A stretch of 64,000 nucleotides of DNA from Anaerostipes hominis (ex Lee et al. 2021) (lineage in GTDB: Bacteria > Bacillota > Clostridia > Lachnospirales > Lachnospiraceae), in contig NZ_NQOG01000006.1 in assembly GCF_002270485.1 (NCBI RefSeq), positions 1 to 64,000 of the forward strand. Direction: 5' to 3'. Both the position numbers and the translations under genes were made by a program. This document shows positions 34,394 to 42,284 of the stretch, piece by piece (position 1 is the stretch's first letter; each line of letters opens with the position of its first letter). The notes beneath the pieces were generated by a model. That model was given only the letters and a program-made list of their open reading frames with translations. It searched no databases and was not told the DNA's origin.

Positions 34394-36925
34394 ATGAAAC
34401 AAAAATTTGATGTGACAGGCATGACATGCAGCGCATGCAGTGCCCATGTAGATAAAAGTGTCCGAAAATTAGATGGTGTCGCTGAAGTTAATGTAAATCT
34501 GCTCCAAAACACCATGACCGTGGAGTATGATGAGTCAGAAGTAAACGATGATCAGATTATCCGAGCTGTCATCGATGGAGGCTACGGTGCCTTTGTCCAT
34601 GATAAGCAAGAGGAAGCAGGCAGGAACCGGGATATTGGCGTAGACGATGAGATCACCGGCATGAAGAGAAGACTTTGGGTATCTATCCTGTTTATGATAC
34701 CGCTCATGTACATTTCCATGGGACATATGGTGAATCTTCCGCTTCCATTTTTTCTGAGCGGAACCCACAATGCGGTTTCTTTCGGGCTGACCCAGATGCT
34801 GCTGGTTCTCCCGGTCATGTACATTAACCGGAAGTTTTATCAGGTGGGATTTAAGACCTTATTTAAGGGCTCTCCGAATATGGATTCCCTGATCGCCATC
34901 GGGTCCGGCGCCGCCTTTGTCTATGGAGTATTTGCCATTTACCGCATGGGATACGGCCTCGGTGTGCAGAATCTTCAGCTGGTACATCAGTACCACATGG
35001 ATTTATATTTTGAATCTGCATCGATGATCCTGACACTGATCACGGTCGGAAAATATCTGGAGGCCAGGTCCAAAGGGAAGACTTCTGAGGCTATCAGCAA
35101 ACTCTTAGATCTGGCTCCGAAGACCGCCACCGTAGAACGGGGCGGGGAAGAGATTGAGATCCCTGTGGAGGAGCTGAATGAGGGAGATACGGTGATAGTG
35201 CGCCCCGGAGCCAGCATTCCGGTTGACGGAGTCATCCTTGAAGGCATGACTTCCGTGGATGAGAGCGCTCTGACCGGGGAAAGCATCCCTGTGGAGAAAT
35301 CCTCCGGAGATAAAGTCATCAGCGCATCCATTAATAAAGGGGGATTTATTAAATTCAGGGCTACAAAGGTAGGGGATGATACGACGCTTGCCCAGATCAT
35401 ACAGCTGGTGGAAGATGCATCCGGTTCCAAAGCCCCGATCGCAAAGCTTGCAGATAAAATTGCCGGCATTTTCGTTCCCGTTGTTATTGTCATTGCCCTG
35501 GCTTCCGGGATAGTATGGCTCCTTTCCGGGCAGACATTTGAGTTCGCACTGTCCACGGCTATTGCCGTCCTGGTCATTTCCTGCCCGTGTGCACTTGGTC
35601 TTGCCACACCGACGGCAATCATGGTCGGAACTGGAAAAGGCGCGGAAAACGGCATCCTGATCAAGTCTGCGGAGAGTCTTGAGACGGCACATGAGATAAA
35701 AACCGTCGTTTTGGACAAGACCGGAACTGTCACGGAAGGACGGCCACAGGTGACGGACATCGTAACCTCCGGCGGCATTGAAGAAAAAGAACTGGTCAAG
35801 CTTGCCGCCAGTATGGAGAAACCTTCGGAGCATCCTCTGGCGGATGCCATTGTCTTCTATGGCGAAGAGATCAATGCCGGCTTCTGTGAGGTATCCGGAT
35901 TTGAGTCTGTGCCAGGAGAAGGGATCGAGGGTTCCATAGAAGGTGATAGGGTATATGCCGGCAACCTCAAAATGATGGAACGGATTGGAGTTTCTCTTGG
36001 AGACCTGGAAGAAAAAAGTACTGTTTTTGCCTCACAGGGCAAGACACCTCTTTTCTTTGCAAAAGAGGGCAGACTGCTTGGGCTGATCTCTGTAGCCGAT
36101 GTGGTAAAACCGACCAGCAGACAGGCCATTCAGGAATTTGAGAAGATGGACATCGAAGTGGTCATGCTGACCGGAGATAACAAAAAAACAGCAGCGGCAA
36201 TCCAAAAACAGCTGGGCATCAGACGGGTGATCGCAGAAGTGCTTCCACAGGACAAAGAGGCCAAGATCCGGGAAATTCAGGAGGAAGGCAAGAAAGTGGC
36301 CATGATCGGGGACGGCATCAATGATGCTCCGGCCCTTGCCAGAGCCGATGTGGGAATTGCCATAGGAGCCGGCACCGATATTGCCATCGAATCCGCAGAT
36401 ATCGTCCTGATGAAGAGTGATCTGCTGGACGGAGTGGCGGCAGTCCAGCTCAGCAAAGCGGTGATCAAAAACATCAAAGAAAATCTCTTCTGGGCCTTTT
36501 TCTATAATGTGATCGGAATTCCCCTGGCCGCCGGGTGTCTGTATCCGTTTTTCGGATTAAAGCTTAATCCTATGTTCGGTGCCGCAGCCATGAGTTTAAG
36601 TTCTGTATTTGTCGTGAGCAATGCCCTGCGCCTGAAGTTTTTCCGGCCAGACTTTATAAGAAACAAAGAAACGCCGGTAAGAGTAAATGAGCCGGTCCAA
36701 AGAGAGGAGGAAACAAACATGAAAAAGACGATCTCGATTGAAGGAATGATGTGTAAGCACTGTGTAAAACACGTGACAGATGCACTCAATAAGCTGGACG
36801 GGGTGGCCGCAGAGGTCAGCCTTTCAAATAAAAGCGCCGTTGTGAACTTAGAAAAAGAGGTCAGCGACGAATCACTGAAACAGGCAGTAGAAGATGCAGG
36901 CTATCAAGTGACCGGTATTCAGTAA
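34394..36925 (+). CDS. copA: Copper-exporting P1B-type ATPase with a C-terminal CopZ-like domain
   Basis: An 843-residue membrane ATPase that pumps Cu(I) out of the cell. N-terminal HMA domain with GMTCSACS (CxxC at residues 12-15), membrane segments, the CPC metal site ISCPCALGLATPTA, phosphorylation motif DKTGTVTEG, and GDGINDAPALARADVGIA. After the last membrane helices it carries a second HMA domain, residues about 776-843, with EGMMCKHC. This C-terminal copy has its own AGAGGAGG and ATG in frame, so it may also be made as a free CopZ chaperone. Start at 34394 after AAGGAGG. Confidence 0.95.
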   Translation: MKQKFDVTGMTCSACSAHVDKSVRKLDGVAEVNVNLLQNTMTVEYDESEVNDDQIIRAVIDGGYGAFVHDKQEEAGRNRDIGVDDEITGMKRRLWVSILFMIPLMYISMGHMVNLPLPFFLSGTHNAVSFGLTQMLLVLPVMYINRKFYQVGFKTLFKGSPNMDSLIAIGSGAAFVYGVFAIYRMGYGLGVQNLQLVHQYHMDLYFESASMILTLITVGKYLEARSKGKTSEAISKLLDLAPKTATVERGGEEIEIPVEELNEGDTVIVRPGASIPVDGVILEGMTSVDESALTGESIPVEKSSGDKVISASINKGGFIKFRATKVGDDTTLAQIIQLVEDASGSKAPIAKLADKIAGIFVPVVIVIALASGIVWLLSGQTFEFALSTAIAVLVISCPCALGLATPTAIMVGTGKGAENGILIKSAESLETAHEIKTVVLDKTGTVTEGRPQVTDIVTSGGIEEKELVKLAASMEKPSEHPLADAIVFYGEEINAGFCEVSGFESVPGEGIEGSIEGDRVYAGNLKMMERIGVSLGDLEEKSTVFASQGKTPLFFAKEGRLLGLISVADVVKPTSRQAIQEFEKMDIEVVMLTGDNKKTAAAIQKQLGIRRVIAEVLPQDKEAKIREIQEEGKKVAMIGDGINDAPALARADVGIAIGAGTDIAIESADIVLMKSDLLDGVAAVQLSKAVIKNIKENLFWAFFYNVIGIPLAAGCLYPFFGLKLNPMFGAAAMSLSSVFVVSNALRLKFFRPDFIRNKETPVRVNEPVQREEETNMKKTISIEGMMCKHCVKHVTDALNKLDGVAAEVSLSNKSAVVNLEKEVSDESLKQAVEDAGYQVTGIQ
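36705..36925 (+). CDS. copZ: Nested CopZ-like copper chaperone frame (internal start within copA)
   Basis: AGGAGG (36705-36710) lies eight bases before an in-frame ATG at 36719. Starting there gives a 68-residue HMA protein: KKTISIEGMMCKHCVKHVTD with metal cysteines, ending at the copA stop. The length and fold equal a stand-alone CopZ. Seen: ribosome site, start and a complete domain. Inferred: that ribosomes use it and deliver both fused and free forms. The feature includes the ribosome site; the frame itself is 36719-36925. Confidence 0.55.
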
Positions 36926-36934
36926 GGAGGGGCC

Positions 36935-37198
36935 ATGCAGGCAGACAAGACTCAGATCACAAGACTTCTGAAGACCGCCAGGGGACAGATCGACGGGATC
37001 TTAAAAATGGTGGAAGACGACCGGTACTGTATGGATATCTCCAACCAGCTCATGTCTACGGAGGCCATTATACGAAAGACCAATAAAGAAATCTTACGGG
37101 CACATATGAAAGGCTGCATTGCCGATGCCCTGGCTGAAAACAAAGGCGATGAAAAAATTGATGAACTGGTAGAACTCATCGATAAGTTCGCCAAATAA
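36935..37198 (+). CDS. csoR: Copper-sensing repressor CsoR
   Basis: An 87-residue all-helical DUF156 repressor. The Cu(I) ligands Cys32, His57 and Cys61 (RYCMDI, RAHMKGC) have the exact spacing of CsoR, unlike FrmR- or RcnR-type relatives. It begins 9 bases after copA with AAGGAGG and should repress the whole operon through the operator at 34362. Confidence 0.95.
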   Translation: MQADKTQITRLLKTARGQIDGILKMVEDDRYCMDISNQLMSTEAIIRKTNKEILRAHMKGCIADALAENKGDEKIDELVELIDKFAK

Positions 37199-37273
37199 AA
37201 TAAGTTTTTCTTCATTGTCTTCAGTCGGCTCTGGAAAGGCCTCCTTCCGACAATTGAAAAAACTATCGTTGGA

Positions 37274-37480
37274 TCATTCCATTTGTTTGATGGGTATGAA
37301 ATACGGTGTGCCCTGTGGGTATACATTATCATTCCCCAACAGGCGTACTTTAAAATTTTCTTTTCCTAAATGCTCTTTCATCAAATTCATAGCCAATTCC
37401 ATTTGTGGGCTTATCCATTTATTTTTAGCTGAATATAAAAAGAATTCTATTTCATCAAGTTTCGTTTTAATTGGCAACAA
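37274..37480 (-). CDS. Possible small protein fragment reading into a repeat
   Basis: A 68-codon frame on the minus strand, starting MLPIKTKLDEIEFFLYSAKN. The first 50 residues look coding (balanced, amphipathic helices), while the last 15 come from a partial copy of the 61-bp repeat. I do not recognise the family. There is no good ribosome site in front of the ATG. It may be the end of a decayed gene whose original stop was replaced by the repeat. Confidence 0.3.
   Translation of the reverse strand: MLPIKTKLDEIEFFLYSAKNKWISPQMELAMNLMKEHLGKENFKVRLLGNDNVYPQGTPYFIPIKQME
37292..37324 (+). repeat. Partial copy (right half) of the 61-bp repeat
   Basis: 33 bases identical but for one change to the right half of the units at 37795 (GGGTATGAAATACGG then TGTGCCCTGTGGGTATAC). 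It contains the GGTGTGCCC/GGGTATACC hairpin of the repeat. Confidence 0.8.
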
Positions 37481-37509
37481 AGATTACAGATATAAAAGGG
37501 GTGTTTACA

Positions 37510-37538
37510 TTGACTTAAAAAAACAAATTTATTATAAT
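37510..37538 (+). promoter_or_regulatory. Promoter before the DUF1273 remnant
   Basis: TTGACT (37510-37515), 17 bases, TATAAT (37533-37538), about 45 bases before the TTG start of the broken YpsA-like gene. It has survived although the gene has not. Confidence 0.6.
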
Positions 37539-37581
37539 TAGATAATATAAAAAAATAAAACTATCGACTGGAGAAGTTAAA

Positions 37582-37765
37582 TTGGGAAGAAAGACCTGTT
37601 GTGTTACTGGTCACAGGGATATGCCAGGTGAAGGGATTAGTAGCATAAAGGGCTCTGCGTAAAGAAATGAACCAGTGTTTTCTGAATGCCTGTACCCGGA
37701 TGACAGTAATCCAGGAGGAAATTGACATCGTAACCGCTATATGGTCGAGGATTCAGACCGCGTAG
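37582..37765 (+). pseudogene. Truncated, frameshifted YpsA/DUF1273-like (SLOG fold) gene
   Basis: A TTG start behind CTGGAGAAG gives GRKTCCVTGHRDMPG, the conserved opening of DUF1273/YpsA proteins (CCVTGHR). The frame stops near 37660, but a second frame continues ALRKEMNQCFLNACTRM as in the next helix of the family, then ends at 37765. Normal members have about 180 residues. So only the first third remains, with one frameshift. Confidence 0.65.
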
Positions 37766-37794
37766 AGTGAAAGTGGAGTTGCAGGCAATTCTAT

Positions 37795-37976
37795 ACCTAA
37801 TCGCGCGGAGCGCGTCCACCCGAAGGGTATAAAATACGGTGTGCCCTGTGGGTATACCTAATCGCGCGGAGCGCGTCCACCCGAAGGGTATAAAATACGG
37901 TGTGCCCTGTGGGTATACCTTATCGTGCGAAGCACGTCCGCCCGAAGGGTATGAAACACAGGATGCCCTGCGGGTA
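37795..37976 (+). repeat. Three tandem copies of a 61-bp palindromic repeat
   Basis: Units begin at 37795, 37856 and 37917. The first two are identical; the third differs at several positions (for example GTGCGAAGCAC in place of CGCGGAGCGCG, a compensated change that keeps the hairpin). Each unit holds three small stem-loops: CGCG-gag-CGCG, ACCC-gaa-GGGT and GGTGTGCCC-tgt-GGGTATACC. Other copies are at 37292 (half), 38816 (full, inverted) and 58621 (degenerate half). No open frame is needed to explain it. Confidence 0.92.
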
Positions 37977-38046
37977 TGATATAATAAAACCTTTAAGAAT
38001 GAATATTATGTAAAAATGGCGAGGCGGAGTCATAGGCTGGAGGTCA

Positions 38047-38397
38047 ATGATGAAAAAATGGTATGACGAAGAATATGAATTTGAAATTGAGGTAACAGGG
38101 TTTCTTCGCGGCGATCACACAGAGCGATATTGCCGTAACGGAGAGGAAATCGGAGATAAATATACCTGTACATATGGTTGCCCTGTAAATGCAGACGGAC
38201 AAGGGATCTGTTCTAAAGTAATGACGATACTGTTCCCTGTTATGGAGGCAGTCAGAAGCGGCGGGGATTTAGAGAACATTGGCGGCAGCGGTAAGTACAG
38301 CAAGGATATCGTATGCCCGGACGGATGTGTGATGTTCCGACTGACAGCGAAAAAACTTGGAAATGAGAATTTCTTTAAGGGAAAGTTTTTTAATTAG
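38047..38397 (+). CDS. TIGR04076-like small protein
   Basis: A 116-residue soluble protein. The C-terminal half, MEAVRSGGDLENIGG ... CPDGCVMFRLTAKK, resembles the TIGR04076 family, and four to six Cys residues (CTYGCP, CSK, CPDGC) suggest metal binding. Two ATG codons stand in tandem at 38047 and 38050, with GGCTGGAGG a few bases upstream. It follows the tandem repeat array by about 70 bases. Function unknown. Confidence 0.65.
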   Translation: MMKKWYDEEYEFEIEVTGFLRGDHTERYCRNGEEIGDKYTCTYGCPVNADGQGICSKVMTILFPVMEAVRSGGDLENIGGSGKYSKDIVCPDGCVMFRLTAKKLGNENFFKGKFFN

Positions 38398-38496
38398 CTT
38401 TTCAGATTGGCAAAGCAAAGAGGTGAAGTGTTTCTGAAATGAATATGGAAACAAATTCTAAAATGCTTATGCTATTGAAAATGGTCCTGCTTATGG

Positions 38497-38960
38497 TTGT
38501 ATCCGAAAAGTAGAGATTCTGGTTTTTCCAACTCCTTTTTTAAAGGTGTATATTATTCTTACTATAATAGTTGCACTGTTGATGGCTTTGACCCCGGCTT
38601 TCGTTCATGGAACAATAAATATGTTTATGATGTAAATATTCAAATTGTAGGAGGTTCACTATGCTTGATAAAATACCGAAGAGGTGGAAAAACACTTTGC
38701 GCCCTATACGCAAGGGAGAACTGCATTGGCTTTATGGTAATCCTGGGAAAAGATGAGCGGGAAAAATTTGAAGCAGGCCGAAATGAGTATTCTGAGAGCG
38801 TCCGGAAAATCTATACCCACAGGGCACACCGTATTTTATACCCTTCGGGTGGACGCGCTCCGCGCGATAAGGTATGATGAAACAAAAACTTATCACGATG
38901 GGAAATGGCTGATATATGAACCTGTTGACACTTCATTGTTTGGGGATTTCATGCATTTTT
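38497..38960 (+). pseudogene. DUF3788-like gene split by a 61-bp repeat insertion
   Basis: Up to 38815 one frame reads GGSLCLIKYRRGGKTLCALY, CIGFMVILGKDEREKFEAGR and ESVRKIY. From 38877 a different frame goes on with DETKTYHDGKWLIYEPVD, which is the natural continuation of DUF3788 proteins. Between them lies exactly one 61-bp repeat unit; since 61 is not a multiple of three, it shifts the frame. The N-terminal part before about 38600 is poor, so the gene may have lost its start too. Confidence 0.7.
38816..38876 (-). repeat. Single full 61-bp repeat unit inserted in the DUF3788 gene
   Basis: Read on the minus strand this equals the unit at 37795-37855 except for one base (TTATCG for TAATCG, as in unit 3). 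It interrupts ...AAAATCTAT|GATGAAAC..., with TAT on both sides. The match of insert length to the tandem period is what shows the unit to be a discrete mobile piece. Confidence 0.88.
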
Positions 38961-39105
38961 TATATAAATATTGCCCCGGATGCGGTGGCGGTGAAGGAAA
39001 TCAGTCGTGTAAAATCGCATGGAGCATGATGGTGTAGAATACTGCTTCCAATGCGGAGCAGATGGAAAAGACAAAAATACTGGACATTCTTCTGTCCGGC
39101 TTTAA
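38961..39105 (+). pseudogene. DUF3795-like Cys-rich fragment
   Basis: The frame runs KYCPGCGGGEGNQSCKIA, then, after a frame change, MEHDGVEYCFQCG before it drifts into a short tail ending at 39105. CPGC ... SCKIA ... VEYCFQC is the cysteine pattern of DUF3795 proteins. It is directly fused to the DUF3788 remnant and cut short at the start of the next gene, so deletions have joined unrelated gene ends. Confidence 0.6.
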
Positions 39106-39307
39106 TGACGGGCGCAAAAAGCCCCTGTTTTGTACAGCAGTAACTCTTTTAGACTTGCAAGAGCTGCGGGAGGTACTTAGACAAATTGAGAACAGATCCG
39201 ATTTGGAAATGTTGACGCTCAAAGAAAAGAGTGCTTTTGCCGCGGGATTACTGCAGGCTGCGGCAGCAAAGAACAATATAAACTTGAAGCTACGCAAGAA
39301 GAAGTGA
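39062..39307 (+). CDS. 81-residue protein upstream of the IbrA-like gene
   Basis: A soluble, mostly helical protein: ILLSGFNDGRKKPLFCTAVT, LLDLQELREVLRQIENR, TLKEKSAFAAGLLQAAAAK and a very basic end KLRKKK. I do not recognise a named family, but the charge pattern suggests nucleic-acid or protein binding. GCGGAGCAG stands just before the ATG. It lies 110 bases before the IbrA-like gene in the same direction and has an intact frame in an area where most genes are broken, which suggests that it works with the next two genes. Confidence 0.6.
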   Translation: MEKTKILDILLSGFNDGRKKPLFCTAVTLLDLQELREVLRQIENRSDLEMLTLKEKSAFAAGLLQAAAAKNNINLKLRKKK

Positions 39308-39417
39308 TGATTTGAATACTGTAATCATTCAATAAAGCATTGAGAAAGGTAGAGAACCGAAGTGAGCTCCTGCAGAAAGAAATCTATCTTTAGAAGGAAC
39401 AGAAGAGAGGTGTCTTT

Positions 39418-40764
39418 TTGATAAGGGAGTATTTACATTTGAATGTTTATGATGCGTTTTTAGAACGAATGCATTTTCTTTTTGAAGAGTTTGGTAATAT
39501 CTATGTCTCTTTTTCCGGAGGCAAAGACAGTGGTTTGCTGCTCAATCTGGTTCTGGATTACCGGAATCAGCATTATCCGGAAAGAACCATTGGTGTATTT
39601 CATCAGGATTTTGAGGCGCAATATACGATGACGACAAAGTATGTAGAACGCACCTTTGAACGGATCAAGGACCAGGTGGAGTCTTATTGGGTTTGCCTGC
39701 CCATGGCAACCAGAACCGCGTTAAGCAGTTACGAGATGTATTGGTATCCATGGGATGACACAAAAAAGGATATCTGGATACGGGAGATGCCCCAAAAAGA
39801 ATACGTCATCAATCTGGAAAATAACATTATGACTACATACCGTTACCGGATGCATCAGGAAGATTTGGCAAAACAGTTCGGGCGATGGTACCGGAACGCC
39901 CATGACGGCGGAAAAACCGTATGCCTGCTTGGGATGCGGGCAGATGAATCTTTACAGCGGTATAGCGGATTTCTGAATAAAAAATACGGGTATAAAGATA
40001 CCTGCTGGATCAGCAAGCAATTTAAAGATGTCTGGTGTGCCTCCCCTTTATATGATTGGTCTACCAATGATGTCTGGCACGCCAACTATTTATTTGGTTA
40101 CGAGTATAACCGCCTGTATGATCTTTATTATATGGCTGGCCTGAAGCCCTCGCAAATGCGCGTGGCCTCCCCGTTCAACGACTATGCGAAGGACGCACTG
40201 AATCTATACCGCGTCATAGACCCGGAGATTTGGTGCAAGCTTGTGGGACGTGTACAGGGGGCAAATTTTGCTTCCATTTATGGAAAGACCAAAGCGATGG
40301 GCTACCGGAATATTTCTTTGCCGGAGGGATATACGTGGAAATCCTACACGAAGTTTTTATTGGAAACGTTGCCAAAAAGACTGCGGAATAACTATATAAA
40401 AAAATTCAATACATCTATCCAATTTTGGCATGAGACAGGAGGCGGGTTGGACGAGGAAGTGATTCAAGAGCTTCAGGAAAAGGGATATCAAATAAAACGA
40501 AACGGCGTCTCCAATTATACATTGAACAAAAAATCACGCATTGTATTTGTGGGGGAAATACCAGACCACACGGACGATATCAAATCCACAAAGGATATTC
40601 CCAGCTGGAAACGAATGTGTTACTGCATTTTGAAAAATGACCATATCTGCCGTTTCATGGGGTTTGGGATGACACGGCAGCAGCAGAAGCAGCTGGACAT
40701 TATACGCCGTAAATACAAAAGCATAGAGGAGTTTGAGTATGAAGTACAAAAGCCCAGTTTATAG
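39418..40764 (+). CDS. ibrA: IbrA-like PAPS-reductase-family protein (DUF3440)
   Basis: A 448-residue protein. The N-terminal PP-loop ATP-binding motif SFSGGKDSGLLLNLV (residues 30-45) belongs to the adenine-nucleotide alpha-hydrolase/PAPS reductase fold. The later RWYRNAHDGGKTVCLLGMRADES, CASPLYDWSTNDVW and the C-terminal DUF3440 part match IbrA, a protein that with IbrB controls immunoglobulin-binding genes in some E. coli. TTG start behind AGAGAGGTG. Similar PP-loop/ParB pairs occur on phages and islands. It overlaps the ParB-like gene by 26 bases. The molecular activity of IbrA is not established. Confidence 0.85.
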   Translation: MIREYLHLNVYDAFLERMHFLFEEFGNIYVSFSGGKDSGLLLNLVLDYRNQHYPERTIGVFHQDFEAQYTMTTKYVERTFERIKDQVESYWVCLPMATRTALSSYEMYWYPWDDTKKDIWIREMPQKEYVINLENNIMTTYRYRMHQEDLAKQFGRWYRNAHDGGKTVCLLGMRADESLQRYSGFLNKKYGYKDTCWISKQFKDVWCASPLYDWSTNDVWHANYLFGYEYNRLYDLYYMAGLKPSQMRVASPFNDYAKDALNLYRVIDPEIWCKLVGRVQGANFASIYGKTKAMGYRNISLPEGYTWKSYTKFLLETLPKRLRNNYIKKFNTSIQFWHETGGGLDEEVIQELQEKGYQIKRNGVSNYTLNKKSRIVFVGEIPDHTDDIKSTKDIPSWKRMCYCILKNDHICRFMGFGMTRQQQKQLDIIRRKYKSIEEFEYEVQKPSL

Positions 40765-41296
40765 TATCATTGCTGTTCCGATAGAGAAGGTACGGCCGAA
40801 TAACTATAACCCGAATAAAGTTGCACCGCCTGAAATGAAGCTGTTATATGAAAGCATTAAAGAGGACGGATATACGATGCCAGTCGTATGTTACTACTCA
40901 AAAGCGCAGGATTTTTATCTGATTGTTGATGGGTTCCATCGGTACCAGGTCATGATGGACCACCCGGATATCTATGAAAGAGAACAGGGGTTGCTGCCGG
41001 TTTCTGTCATTGAGAAACCGATTGACAAACGTATGGCCAGCACCGTGCGCCATAACAGGGCACGAGGCTCTCACGATGTGGACTTGATGAGTAACATCGT
41101 AAAAGAACTTCATGAATTTGGGAGATCAGACGCATGGATTTCAAAGCATTTGGGAATGGATAGAGATGAAATTTTACGTCTCAAGCAGATTACCGGTCTT
41201 GCCGCATTATTTAAGGATATAAAGTTTGGAGAGGCATGGCGTCCTGTAGAGGAAGAGACGGCAAAAGATAATAAAGACCCCTTGGCAGAAAAATAA
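40739..41296 (+). CDS. ibrB: IbrB-like ParB-domain protein
   Basis: A 185-residue protein. The ParB/sulfiredoxin-type fold shows in VRPNNYNPNKVAPPEM, YLIVDGFHRYQVM and the basic motif VRHNRARGSHDVD, which in ParB folds binds a nucleotide. The C-terminal half has a helix-turn-helix-like stretch (SDAWISKHLGMDRDEILRLKQ). Start ATG at 40739 with GAGGAG upstream. Partner of the IbrA-like gene just before it. Confidence 0.85.
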   Translation: MKYKSPVYSIIAVPIEKVRPNNYNPNKVAPPEMKLLYESIKEDGYTMPVVCYYSKAQDFYLIVDGFHRYQVMMDHPDIYEREQGLLPVSVIEKPIDKRMASTVRHNRARGSHDVDLMSNIVKELHEFGRSDAWISKHLGMDRDEILRLKQITGLAALFKDIKFGEAWRPVEEETAKDNKDPLAEK

Positions 41297-41324
41297 GCGA
41301 TATTTTATGGAGGTATAATTTGCA

Positions 41325-42206
41325 ATGGATCATATGAAAACCAATCCACACCTGATTGAATTCGTGTGCTTGAATCGTGAATTGATAAATTACCTGAAAG
41401 AAGAGCCGCCCGTTTATCATGAAAGCTCTAAAGCGTTTTGGGATGATGAGCATATTTCTAAAAGTATGTTAGAAGCTCATTTAAACACGGAAAACGATGG
41501 AGCATCAAGAAGGCTTAGCACCATTCAAAATTCCGTCGAATGGATTGTCAGCTATTGTAAAAACGGTCAGGGTAAACAGCTTTTGGATTTGGGGTGTGGA
41601 CCTGGTATTTATTCCGAATTGTTATATGATAAGGGATTTTCAGTTACAGGAATTGATTTCTCCAAACGTTCCATAGAATATGCCCAAAATCATGCGAAAG
41701 AAACATGTCGTAAAATCCGGTATTACTATCAGAACTACCTGGAAATGGATTATGAAAACGAGTTTGATGTTATTATCCTGATTTATTGTGACTTTGGTGT
41801 ACTTCCTCCGCAAGACAGAAGTGCTTTGCTGAAAAAAATCCAGAAAGCACTGAAGAAAGATGGAATTCTGATATTAGATGCATTTAACAGGCCATACTTG
41901 GATTCGTTTCAGCCAATACAAAGCATACGGTACGAAAACGGTGGATTTTGGTCTGCGGAGCCTTATGTAATTATTCAAAGAAATAAGTATTTTGAAGAAA
42001 CCGCTAATACATTAGAGCAGTATTTGATATTAACGGATGATAATTGTGAATGTTTCAATATATGGAATCAAATTTATTCCAAAGAAACATTCATTGATGA
42101 ACTTAGAAGCGGTGGATTTTCAGAAATTGGTGTTTTTGATGATGTGACAGGAGCAGATTTTACAGGAAAATCAGAAACTATCTGCGGCATTTTTAAAGCA
42201 GTATAA
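41325..42206 (+). CDS. Class I SAM-dependent methyltransferase
   Basis: A 293-residue enzyme. Motif I is LLDLGCGPGIYSELLYDKGF (SAM binding), followed by VTGIDFSKRSIEYA, and DVIILIYCDFGVLPPQDR as motif II/III. The N-terminal 80 residues are a helical cap, including HLNTENDGASRR. It has TATGGAGG upstream. It is more AT-rich than the core genes and lies 28 bases after the IbrB-like gene, so it may have arrived with the accessory region. Substrate unknown. Confidence 0.85.
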   Translation: MDHMKTNPHLIEFVCLNRELINYLKEEPPVYHESSKAFWDDEHISKSMLEAHLNTENDGASRRLSTIQNSVEWIVSYCKNGQGKQLLDLGCGPGIYSELLYDKGFSVTGIDFSKRSIEYAQNHAKETCRKIRYYYQNYLEMDYENEFDVIILIYCDFGVLPPQDRSALLKKIQKALKKDGILILDAFNRPYLDSFQPIQSIRYENGGFWSAEPYVIIQRNKYFEETANTLEQYLILTDDNCECFNIWNQIYSKETFIDELRSGGFSEIGVFDDVTGADFTGKSETICGIFKAV

Positions 42207-42284
42207 TATCATTTAGTTGTGTGCTATACAAAAGGCTTTATCAGAAATAAAGAACAGCTAAAGAGGATTGAATGGAGTATTTAT

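Noticed and set aside
34394-34460. Frameshift-made CopZ at the start of copA, as in E. coli
   Set aside because: I saw no slippery heptamer with a close stop after the first HMA domain; the C-terminal internal start explains a CopZ better.
34987-35850. 287-codon minus-strand frame opposite copA
   Set aside because: Shadow of copA: Ser/Thr-rich translation, no ribosome site, no known domain.
37795-37976. Tandem 61-bp units as a CRISPR array
   Set aside because: The units are contiguous and nearly identical over their full length; there are no variable spacers, no cas genes nearby, and a unit also occurs alone inside a gene.
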